From assembly GCA_047602305.1 (NCBI GenBank), contig JASGHO010000001.1, positions 3,658,001 through 3,722,000 on the forward strand: a stretch of DNA of 64,000 nucleotides. The letters run 5' to 3'. A model generated the notes under the pieces. The model was not told the origin of the DNA and did no database searches. It saw nothing but the letters and a program-made list of their open reading frames with translations. The position numbers and the translations under genes were made by a program. This document shows, piece after piece, positions 15,967 through 23,540 of this stretch. Origin of the DNA: Ancrocorticia sp047602305. GTDB lineage: Bacteria; Actinomycetota; Actinomycetes; Actinomycetales; Actinomycetaceae. Each line of letters opens with the position of its first letter. The stretch's first letter is position 1.

Positions 15967-16706
15967 ACGCATCTGTGAACGAGAGCTATTTTGACGTTGT
16001 TCGGCGCCTCGCGGCCGCCCAGAAGGGTGCCGCGCGCGGCGCACCGGCATACTCGCGATTCGTCAACCGTAAGATTGGTCGACTGCTCGCCGCCGGCGCC
16101 TTCAAGGCGGGACTGAGCCCCAACCAGGTGACGGGTGTCAGTGCGCTGCACACCTTCACCGGTGTTGCTCTCCTGGTCCTTCTTCCCCCGAGCTGGTGGC
16201 TTGGCTTCGTGGTCATGATCCTTCTCGTGCTGGGATACGCATGGGATTCTGCCGACGGCCAGGTGGCTCGCTTGACCGGCAAGGGAAGCCCCGCCGGTGA
16301 ATGGCTGGACCACATCGTCGATTCCATCAAGGTGGTGACGCTGCCGCTGGCTCTTCTCGTCGGACTCTACCGTTTCGACGTCGTCGATTCGTTCTGGCTG
16401 CTGGTGCCCCTCGTCAACGGCATCACCTCGTCCGTCATGTTCTTTGCCATGATCCTCACCGAGCAGCTGCGACGCGCCCATGGCGTGACATCCCAGGCGC
16501 CCACCGAGGGCCGGATGCCCTGGCTTCGGTCGGTCATCGTGCTGCCCACCGATTACGGAGTGCTGTGCCTGGCCTTCGCTCTCTACGGCGCGCCACTCGT
16601 GTTCGTGTCGATCTACGGTCTCATCACGGTCGCGACGGTCGGCTTCCTCTTCCTGGCACTGCCGAAGTGGTTCCGCGACGTGCGTGCTCTCGGACAAGCC
16701 AAGTAG
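15963..16706 (+). CDS. CDP-alcohol phosphatidyltransferase family membrane protein
   Basis: Membrane enzyme of 247 residues that joins a CDP-linked alcohol to a phospho- or hydroxyl acceptor. The family signature D-x2-DG-x2-AR-x8-G-x3-D-x3-D is complete in DSADGQVARLTGKGSPAGEW followed by LDHIVDS. Five or six hydrophobic helices follow. GTG 15963 overlaps the upstream stop (GTGA). Placement between two glycosyltransferases suggests it makes a phosphoglycolipid or adds a phospho-alcohol to the surface glycan rather than housekeeping phospholipid. That is inference. Confidence 0.88.
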   Translation: MNASVNESYFDVVRRLAAAQKGAARGAPAYSRFVNRKIGRLLAAGAFKAGLSPNQVTGVSALHTFTGVALLVLLPPSWWLGFVVMILLVLGYAWDSADGQVARLTGKGSPAGEWLDHIVDSIKVVTLPLALLVGLYRFDVVDSFWLLVPLVNGITSSVMFFAMILTEQLRRAHGVTSQAPTEGRMPWLRSVIVLPTDYGVLCLAFALYGAPLVFVSIYGLITVATVGFLFLALPKWFRDVRALGQAK

Positions 16707-16715
16707 GAGGCAGCT

Positions 16716-17606
16716 ATGGCGATGTCTACGGACGCCCGGATCGTCGTCGTGAATTACGGTTCCGCAGATCTTCTTGAGAAGAACTACGCTCAGCTTCCGG
16801 ATCGGGCTCACGTGGTTGTTGTGGACAACTTCTCCGGGGCGGACGAGCGTGCGCGCATCACTGATCTCGGGGCCCGGCGCGGCTGGACGGTGCTCACTCC
16901 CGAGACAAACTTGGGATTTGGCGACGGCGTCAACCTGGGCGTGGAGCGGGCTTTTGCCGACGGCGCCGCCGTCGTTATTGTGCTGAATCCCGATGCGATC
17001 ATGACTCCCGAGAGCTTCGACGGAATGGTCGAATCTTCGCTGGCCCACCCGGGTTCTCTCGTGGCCCCTCTCACCTCGAACCCGGACGGGTCACTGAACT
17101 ACTCAGGCCAAGAAGTGAACATCGAGCAGGGCACAACCAGGCGTGCGGACTTCGCCACCGCGCCTCACCCGTGGCTCACCGGTGCCTGCCTGGCCTTCAC
17201 GTTGGAAGCCTGGCGCACCTGCGGAGGCTTCGCGGGAGAGTACTTCCTGTACTGGGAAGATGTGGACATCTCCTGGGCGATGGTGGCTCGTGGGGGCACC
17301 CTTCATCTTGAGGACACGGTCACCGTTGTCCACGAAGAGGGTGGCACCCAGTCGAAGTCGCGTGTCAGCACCAAATCACCCACCTACATCTACTACAACT
17401 GCCGTAACCGCCTTGTCTTCGCCGCGCGTAACCTGACGCCGGAGCAGCAGCGGCATTGGAAGCGCCTCAGCTACCGCTACGGCAAGCAGGTGTTGCTCAG
17501 TGGAGGTTCGCGCCTCGCGGTTGTCTCGCCCAAGCACGTCTGGGCGGCCGTCAAGGGGACGTGTGCGGGGCTGAAGCATCTTCGCAAGGCTCAGGCCGCC
17601 TCGTAA
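16716..17606 (+). CDS. Family 2 glycosyltransferase (rhamnosyltransferase-like)
   Basis: GT-A glycosyltransferase of 296 residues. ATG 16716 follows AGGAGG by five bases. N-terminal RIVVVNYGSADLLEKN, then VVVDNFSG, PETNLGFGDGVNLG, VLNPDAIM (the D-x-D-like metal site) and the C-terminal YFLYWEDVDISWAMVARGG typical of rhamnosyltransferase-type GT2 enzymes. Last gene of the 14803-17606 operon, closed by a strong terminator. Confidence 0.9.
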   Translation: MAMSTDARIVVVNYGSADLLEKNYAQLPDRAHVVVVDNFSGADERARITDLGARRGWTVLTPETNLGFGDGVNLGVERAFADGAAVVIVLNPDAIMTPESFDGMVESSLAHPGSLVAPLTSNPDGSLNYSGQEVNIEQGTTRRADFATAPHPWLTGACLAFTLEAWRTCGGFAGEYFLYWEDVDISWAMVARGGTLHLEDTVTVVHEEGGTQSKSRVSTKSPTYIYYNCRNRLVFAARNLTPEQQRHWKRLSYRYGKQVLLSGGSRLAVVSPKHVWAAVKGTCAGLKHLRKAQAAS

Positions 17607-17612
17607 CGCTGA

Positions 17613-17648
17613 GGAGACGCCAATGGGTCAGAACCCATTGGCGTCTCC
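17613..17648 (+). terminator. Intrinsic terminator after the three-gene operon
   Basis: Perfect 16-bp stem GGAGACGCCAATGGGT / ACCCATTGGCGTCTCC with a four-base loop CAGA. No long T-tract follows. Confidence 0.8.
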
Positions 17649-17753
17649 CACACCAGACCGCTGGAACCAAACCGTTGGATCAAGCGGAACAATGTGATAA
17701 CTTGCGAACACTCGCCATGGTGGTGGGCTGGTTTAGAAAGAAAGAGTGGCGAC

Positions 17754-18410
17754 ATGAGAGTACGCCGAGGATCTCTGCGATCTGCTATCGCAGTGGCAGC
17801 ACTAGCATTTTCACTGGCCGGCTGCACCAGTAATGGTGGGGGAGCAGGAGCGGAAGGCGGAGAATCTCCGAGCACCGAGGCGCCGCAGCTGGCAACTGAA
17901 GAACCCACCGCCGTCGAAACACCCTTTGAGACAGAACCTGAAGTGGTGGACGTTCCTCTTCCTGAGGCTGTCGATCCGGGAAAACCGGAGGATGTTGACG
18001 GGCGTCAGGTCCTTCCGGCCGTGGAACTCGATGATGCTGTAGTGGAAGAAACGAAGCATGTTACGGTGTGGCTCGATGGATTTACTTCGGTCGAGGATGC
18101 CGGCTCGCTTCCCGGGCAAGTAGGCGGCCCCTCTGTGCAATTCGATGTGTTTGTGCACAACAGCGGAACTGAGCCCCTCGATCTGGCCACCTTGGTGGTC
18201 ACGGCCGAATATGGGGACAAGAGTGTTCCGGCTGAAGCTGTCACAACTGAGCAGACGCGCCCTCTGGTGGGAACCGTGGAGCCGGATGGCACGATACGCG
18301 GAACCCTGGTGTTCGCTATTCCTTCAGCCGAGCGAGACAACGTCCAGGTGAATGTTGATCTTGTTTCCGACGCGAGGGTGATCGCGTTCCAGGGAGCGGT
18401 TCCGAAGTAG
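17754..18410 (+). CDS. Hypothetical lipoprotein
   Basis: Secreted lipid-anchored protein of 218 residues and unknown function. ATG 17754 is chosen over the upstream ATG 17694 because it gives a normal lipoprotein signal: basic MRVRRGSLR, hydrophobic core, lipobox FSLAGC. An acidic, Pro/Glu/Thr-rich spacer (about 25-75) leads to a beta-rich domain (VTVWLDGFTS, VQFDVFVHNSGTEPLDLATLVVTAEYG, TLVFAIPS) resembling DUF4352-like immunoglobulin folds. It is a single gene between terminators inside the glycan locus. Confidence 0.75.
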   Translation: MRVRRGSLRSAIAVAALAFSLAGCTSNGGGAGAEGGESPSTEAPQLATEEPTAVETPFETEPEVVDVPLPEAVDPGKPEDVDGRQVLPAVELDDAVVEETKHVTVWLDGFTSVEDAGSLPGQVGGPSVQFDVFVHNSGTEPLDLATLVVTAEYGDKSVPAEAVTTEQTRPLVGTVEPDGTIRGTLVFAIPSAERDNVQVNVDLVSDARVIAFQGAVPK

Positions 18411-18417
18411 GCAATAA

Positions 18418-18433
18418 CCTATTGGCGGGATCG
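18418..18433 (-). repeat. CGCCAATAGG intergenic element, copy 2
   Basis: CCTATTGGCGGGATCG, eight bases after the lipoprotein stop. Its complement CGATCCCGCCAATAGG closely matches the right half of the copy at 50594-50617. Confidence 0.45.
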
Positions 18434-18570
18434 TGAAGTCCTCTCCGCGTTGAGGAGTGGGGCGGATGGCAGTTGGGTTGCTGGATGGTTTCAGTGACGT
18501 AACACAGAAGTCCGGAGCTTCCAACGTTGAGGTTCTCGTGAGGGTGTCCGACTCGTCATGGTGTGTCTGT

Positions 18571-18617
18571 CGAGCGGCGTAGAACGATGGTTTGTCGTTC
18601 CGCGCCGCTCGATTTTT
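18571..18617 (+). terminator. Intrinsic terminator 160 bp downstream of the lipoprotein
   Basis: Stem CGAGCGGCG..GAACGA, loop around TGGTTTG, then TCGTTC.GCGCCGCTCG and ATTTTT. The 18411-18570 stretch before it has no ORF, so the lipoprotein mRNA has a long 3' tail or a small RNA is made here. Confidence 0.85.
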
Positions 18618-18924
18618 GCCTCTGGAGGACATCATCGCGTGTTGTTGTGTCTCATTATTTGGAGCCCATGTTCTCAATGAGAGGGAAAAATCTGTGGAAT
18701 CGACGTCGAATGGTGTTGATAGGTCAGAACAGAAGTGCATGTGCGCGAATCCCTCCACGAGGTATGTTAATGTCAGTTCCAAACGCCTATATTGTGCCCA
18801 TAACCTCGCAGAATGTCCCGAGAGAGAGTGGTGTCCCGCCGTCGTTCTTGCTCGCGTGGAACTAGCTTATCGACGAAGTTCCAAACGAATGGCAGGGTGA
18901 GCGCCTGTAGAAATGGCGATCTAG

Positions 18925-19020
18925 TACATTTTGCGAGTGACGAGACTCTACTTTTGGGGGATACTAGAGGAGTACTTTTGGATAGTGACAAAGTGGTACT
19001 TTGGGCAATAACAAATCGAT
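18925..19020 (+). repeat. Four phased 24-bp imperfect repeats upstream of the giant secreted protein
   Basis: Units begin at exactly 18925, 18949, 18973 and 18997, each opening TACATTTTG, TACTTTTGG, TACTTTTGG and TACTTTGGG. The best unit reads TACTTTTGGATAGTGACAA. The array ends 82 bp before the ATG at 19103, where an operator or promoter would lie. The remaining 18618-18924 is A+T-rich without a credible ORF. Related motifs are seen before the genes at 14803 and 26698. Confidence 0.6.
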
Positions 19021-19102
19021 AGATTGCTATACGCATGTGGCTGAGCGCTGATCGTCGGCACCGCGGTTGGAGCTTGAGTCAAAGCAAACAATAGGGGGAA
19101 GC

Positions 19103-22100
19103 ATGAATTCTCTGAGACGGCGGTTCACCGCCGTTCTAGCGGCAGTTGCCACCGCAATAACCGGAGGGCTTGTGCTTACTCCCGCGGCATCGGCGGCTCC
19201 AGGGGAAATGGCTGCCGTATCGATATCTGATGCGGATACCGTGAGTGCAGATGCTCTTCCGGCACCGCAGATGAACGGCGTCGTCTGGCAGCAGGAGATC
19301 GTAGGCTCAACCGTCTACGCCGTCGGTAACTTTTCCAAGGCGCGTCCCGCAGGTTCCGCGGTCGGTCAGAATGAAGTGAATCGTAACCATGTGTTGGCCT
19401 ACAACATCGATACGGGTGCACTCTTGCCGTTTGCTCCCAACGTCAATGGTCAGGTCTACGATGTTGAGGTATCCCCTGACGGCAAGACGCTCTACATCGT
19501 GGGTACTTTCACCTCGGTCAATGGTCAGAGCAGATTGCGTGCGGCTGCCTTCGATACGGCAAGCGGTGCTCTGAAAACGTGGCGCCCCGTCCTGAACTAC
19601 AACGCGACAGTGGTGACGGTCACCGGAACAACCGTGTACATGGGTGGCATGTTTACCACCGTGAATAATCAGAGCCGCACCCGGCTTGTCGGTGTGGATA
19701 CTCGTACCGGAACCACCAACACTCCTCTCAATGCCACAATTCCCGACGGTGATATTCGTGGTATCGAGGTCTCTCCCGACGGGACACAAGTTGTCATCGG
19801 AGGAAGCTTCACCAGTGTGAATGGTTCTGACAGTCCAGGTTTCGGACTGGCACGGTTGAATGTGGCAACCAACGAACTATTGCCTTTCCCTTTGAATGAT
19901 GTGGTCCGCAATGCGGGTCCGAACTCCTCGATCTACCGACTCAATTCCGATGCTTCAGGTATTTATGCTGTCGCGTATGACTACATGAGTACCAGTGAGT
20001 TTGAAGGTGGAGTTCATACCGATTGGGAAGGCAACATTCTCTGGTTTGATGCATGTAAGGGCGATTCGTACGACATCTGGCCCAATGACAAGGTCGTCTA
20101 TGTGGCTTCGCACAAGCACAACTGTGACAGCATGGGCAATGTTCCCAATGTGAGTCCCTGGATCTACCACCATGCGTCGGCAAACACGAACTTTGCCACG
20201 GGGGTGAACGTCAGCGCTGATTATGCGGGGCAGCCCAGTCCGACAATGTACGCATTCCGTCCGGAGTTCCAGGTGGGGACGTTCACGGGTGCGAGCCAGG
20301 CCGTCTGGTCTGTGACAGGTACCGATAAGTATGTGTTGTACGCCGGCGAGTTCCTCCGGGTGAACAACAAAGCGCAGCAGGGGATTGTGCGTTTTGCTCG
20401 ACGCTCAGCGGCGGACAAACAGGGGCCGATGATTGGTTCAGCAAATGGTGCTCCCATTCTTACGTCAGTTCCCCATACGGGCATGCGTGTCAGTGTTCCT
20501 GGCAATTACGACCGAGACGATTACCAGTTGCGTTATATCGTTTACCGTAACAACACGAATACCGTCATTTATGATGGCGTTCGTGATTCGCGTTGGTATG
20601 ACCGCACAGGTTTCTCCATCATCGATACGGGCGCAACTCCGGGTCAAACGGTTCGTTACAAGGTTCTCGTGACCGATCCGAAGGGAAATCAGGCACATTC
20701 CAGCTGGTCCGAGGCAGTCGCCCCGGCCGCTGCCCCAGTAAGCACGGTCGCGAGCAAGGTGATTGCCGATTCGCCCCTGCATTACTGGCGTTTGAATGAG
20801 CCAGAGGGCACGGTATCGTACGACTGGGTCGGCAACGAGGACCTGACACTGGCCGGAACAACGCGGGCAGTAGCAGGACCACACCAGTCTCAGACAACAC
20901 AGTTTGCAGGCACCAACTCGTCCTATGGCTCTACGTCCGTCGCGACAAGGTCGCTCTACGATTTCTCGCTTGAAATGTGGTTCAAGACCAGCAAGAGCGG
21001 CGGAGGTAAGCTCCTCGGCTTTGGAAACAAGTCAACGGGAAACAGTAACAACCACGATCGGACCCTGTACATCGACAAGCAGAATCTTCTGTCATTTGGT
21101 CTCAAGTACTCGCCTAACGCGGTCCTCAAGTCCGCCACCGCGGTGAATGACGGCAAGTGGCATCATGTTGTCGGAACCTTGGAAGGTTCCACCATGCGCC
21201 TCTACGTTGATGGTCAGCTTGTCGGTGAACGCACTGATACGCCCTTGCGCCGAGTCTTCAGGGGCTACTGGCGTGTGGGCGGCGATGGTGATAATGCGTG
21301 GGCCGGAAGCAATTACTTCAATGGTCAGATCGGTGATGCAGCGGTTTATGCCAAGGCGTTGACTGCCGAGCAGGTGGCACATCACTTCAGCGGTAGTATT
21401 GCACAGCCGCCGACGGCCAACTTCGTCGCCAATCCGACGAACCTTCAGGTTGCTTTCAATGCTTCGACTTCCTCCGCTATGCAGGGCGCCACGATTACCT
21501 CGTACGAGTGGGACTTCGGCGATGGGAATACGGCTACCGGGGGCCCAACAAAGGCCTACACCTATGCCTCACCCGGCACCTATCAGGTCAAGCTGACAGT
21601 GACGGATAGCAATGGTTTGACCGGAACAAGCACCAATCCTGTGACAGTCACTCACCCGGGTGGACCGGAACAGTCCTACCCTCAAGCGGTGCTCTCCGAT
21701 AATCCAACGCTGTACTACCAGCTGGGTGGATCCACGGTGAACTTGGCGGGGAGCAACCCTCCTCGTTACGGAGCCCAGGTCTCCACGGTGACTCCGGGAG
21801 GAGTTACTGGATCGATTGCATCCTCCTCGAGCTTCGTTGGTACAAACACGAGCATTGTCTCCAGCTCGGCAAAGGCTGCTCTGTCGAGCGACATGTCCCA
21901 GGAGCTGTGGTTCAATACCACAACCACTTCGGGTGGCAAGCTTATTGGCTACGGCAGCACACTGAGCGCGAACTCGGCCAATACTGACCGGAATGTCTAT
22001 CTGACGAACGCTGGGAAGGTGGCATTCGGAGTTAATTCCGGAGGCAAGACGGCCATTACCAGTGCCAAGTCGTACAACGACGGCAAGTGGCACCATGTAG

Positions 22101-23284
22101 TTGCCACCCTCGGAAGTGACGGCATGAAACTCTACCTTGATGGTGAGTTGGTTGGTGCGAGGGCGGACATCACTCAAGGAGCGGCGTTTACCGGCTACTG
22201 GAGGATTGGTGGCGACGCTATGAAGAGCTGGCCGGGTAATCCGAGTTCCGTGTATTTCACTGGACTCATGAATGATGTTGCCATCTATCCCTCCGTATTG
22301 TCCTCCGCGCAAGTGGCGAAGCACTACTCCCTTGGAAAGAGCACGGTAACTCCACCTGTGGATCCGGGAATCCCCGGCACAGTTGCCGCCGATGATTTCG
22401 GTCGCAATGTGGCCTCCGGTTGGGGAAATGCCGATACCGGGGGTGAGTGGACTACTTGGGCGCCAATTCCATCGAGGGCATCAGTTGATGGCTCGGGAAA
22501 GATCACGTTGCCGAACGGTTTTGCCCGTACGTTAACGCTCAAGGATGTTTCGGCGCAGGACACCGAGTCTTCGGTGAAGTTCTCGCTCACTAACGTTCCA
22601 TCGGACGGGGGAGAATCCTATGTGGGTATTTCCTCTCGCATGTCCGCTGATACCGCTTACCAAGTGCGTTTGAGGTTGAAGGCTGACGGGACCGTTTGGA
22701 TTGTGCCACGCCGCGGTACAACGAATTTCACGGCTACTCAAGTCGCCGGTTTGAGTTGGGCTGCGGGTGAGGTTCTCAACCTGAAGATGCAAGTGACAGG
22801 GACCAGCCCGACGACGATCCGGACGAAGGTGTGGAAGGAAGGCTCTGCTGAGCCCACCGACTGGCAGTCGAGCGTGACCGATTCTACGCCTGCTCTTCAG
22901 GGTGCAGGATACGTGGGGCTGTTCTATTCCCGTGCTGGGACAGGGCCCGCAAGCGCTACGATCGCGTTCAAGAACTACCGAGTCACCAACCTTGCTCCAT
23001 CGCCCGCGGCGCAGGCAGCTCCGCTGGCTGACGTTCCCGAGGCGCCTCAAGCGGTGACCTCGCCGGAGGTAGTTGTCGAGGCACCCGAGGCACCGGTGGC
23101 TCCCGAGGCTACTATTCCGCCAGAAAGTCCGGAAGTTGCCCAGGATGCAGTTCCAGTGATCACGCCTGAGGCCCTCACACCGCAAGAGGTTCCGGTTGAG
23201 GATGACGAGCAGGCAAGCACACCGGAAGCTGTCACGGATGAAGCCGGCGATGATCTGGCCGGTCAGGAAGAGGTCACGCCATAG
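19103..23284 (+). CDS. Giant secreted propeller-LamG-PKD-LamG surface protein
   Basis: Secreted protein of 1393 residues, probably binding or organising surface glycan. ATG 19103 follows AGGGGGAA; the frame is open 36 bases further. Domains in order: signal peptide ending ASA (about 1-33); beta-propeller-like repeats (about 55-450, recurring VSPDGKTLYIVGTFTSVNGQ); an FN3-like part (about 455-545); LamG-type jelly roll (about 550-760); PKD domain (about 768-850: SYEWDFGDGNTATGG); second LamG (about 857-1075); a module of about 200 residues starting ADDFGRNVASGWG that is also in the facing beta-helix protein; and a Pro/Glu/Ala tail. No LPXTG, so anchoring is unclear. Its convergent partner is 23541-26312. 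Confidence 0.85.
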   Translation: MNSLRRRFTAVLAAVATAITGGLVLTPAASAAPGEMAAVSISDADTVSADALPAPQMNGVVWQQEIVGSTVYAVGNFSKARPAGSAVGQNEVNRNHVLAYNIDTGALLPFAPNVNGQVYDVEVSPDGKTLYIVGTFTSVNGQSRLRAAAFDTASGALKTWRPVLNYNATVVTVTGTTVYMGGMFTTVNNQSRTRLVGVDTRTGTTNTPLNATIPDGDIRGIEVSPDGTQVVIGGSFTSVNGSDSPGFGLARLNVATNELLPFPLNDVVRNAGPNSSIYRLNSDASGIYAVAYDYMSTSEFEGGVHTDWEGNILWFDACKGDSYDIWPNDKVVYVASHKHNCDSMGNVPNVSPWIYHHASANTNFATGVNVSADYAGQPSPTMYAFRPEFQVGTFTGASQAVWSVTGTDKYVLYAGEFLRVNNKAQQGIVRFARRSAADKQGPMIGSANGAPILTSVPHTGMRVSVPGNYDRDDYQLRYIVYRNNTNTVIYDGVRDSRWYDRTGFSIIDTGATPGQTVRYKVLVTDPKGNQAHSSWSEAVAPAAAPVSTVASKVIADSPLHYWRLNEPEGTVSYDWVGNEDLTLAGTTRAVAGPHQSQTTQFAGTNSSYGSTSVATRSLYDFSLEMWFKTSKSGGGKLLGFGNKSTGNSNNHDRTLYIDKQNLLSFGLKYSPNAVLKSATAVNDGKWHHVVGTLEGSTMRLYVDGQLVGERTDTPLRRVFRGYWRVGGDGDNAWAGSNYFNGQIGDAAVYAKALTAEQVAHHFSGSIAQPPTANFVANPTNLQVAFNASTSSAMQGATITSYEWDFGDGNTATGGPTKAYTYASPGTYQVKLTVTDSNGLTGTSTNPVTVTHPGGPEQSYPQAVLSDNPTLYYQLGGSTVNLAGSNPPRYGAQVSTVTPGGVTGSIASSSSFVGTNTSIVSSSAKAALSSDMSQELWFNTTTTSGGKLIGYGSTLSANSANTDRNVYLTNAGKVAFGVNSGGKTAITSAKSYNDGKWHHVVATLGSDGMKLYLDGELVGARADITQGAAFTGYWRIGGDAMKSWPGNPSSVYFTGLMNDVAIYPSVLSSAQVAKHYSLGKSTVTPPVDPGIPGTVAADDFGRNVASGWGNADTGGEWTTWAPIPSRASVDGSGKITLPNGFARTLTLKDVSAQDTESSVKFSLTNVPSDGGESYVGISSRMSADTAYQVRLRLKADGTVWIVPRRGTTNFTATQVAGLSWAAGEVLNLKMQVTGTSPTTIRTKVWKEGSAEPTDWQSSVTDSTPALQGAGYVGLFYSRAGTGPASATIAFKNYRVTNLAPSPAAQAAPLADVPEAPQAVTSPEVVVEAPEAPVAPEATIPPESPEVAQDAVPVITPEALTPQEVPVEDDEQASTPEAVTDEAGDDLAGQEEVTP

Positions 23285-23289
23285 CGCGA

Positions 23290-23340
23290 GGGGCTGTATC
23301 AGAAGGTTGCTTGACCGTCTGATACAGCCCCGCCTCTTTT
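23290..23340 (+). terminator. Intrinsic terminator of the giant secreted protein gene
   Basis: Perfect 14-bp stem GGGGCTGTATCAGA / TCTGATACAGCCCC with a 14-base loop and CGCCTCTTTT tail. Confidence 0.88.
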
Positions 23341-23365
23341 CACGAGCACGTGTGACACAAGAGGT

Positions 23366-23386
23366 TGCGCCAATAGGCGATGACCG
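23366..23386 (+). repeat. CGCCAATAGG intergenic element, copy 3
   Basis: TGCGCCAATAGGCGATGACCG, about 80 bp after the giant gene's stop, between its terminator and the next one. It shares TGCGCCAATAGG with copy 1. Confidence 0.45.
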
Positions 23387-23440
23387 TGCGATCGCTCGTG
23401 CAAGAATTCGGGAACTGACGGATTCCGACAAAGCCCCAGC

Positions 23441-23486
23441 AAACGAAAGTGGCCCAGCAGCGCGAACTGCTGGGCCACTTTCGTTT
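23441..23486. terminator. Bidirectional terminator between the two large secreted proteins
   Basis: Perfect 20-bp stem AAACGAAAGTGGCCCAGCAG with loop CGCGAA and the complementary arm ending TTTCGTTT. A/T runs on both sides suit termination in both directions. Confidence 0.9.
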
Positions 23487-23540
23487 ATTACCTACGTCCC
23501 CCGATTGCCCTGAAAGCCATTCAACGCAAACGGCGATCGA

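Noticed and set aside
15594..17048. Long open frame (484 codons) on the minus strand
   Set aside because: Antisense to three clear genes (glycosyltransferase, phosphatidyltransferase, GT2). Composition is a codon-bias shadow with no domain.
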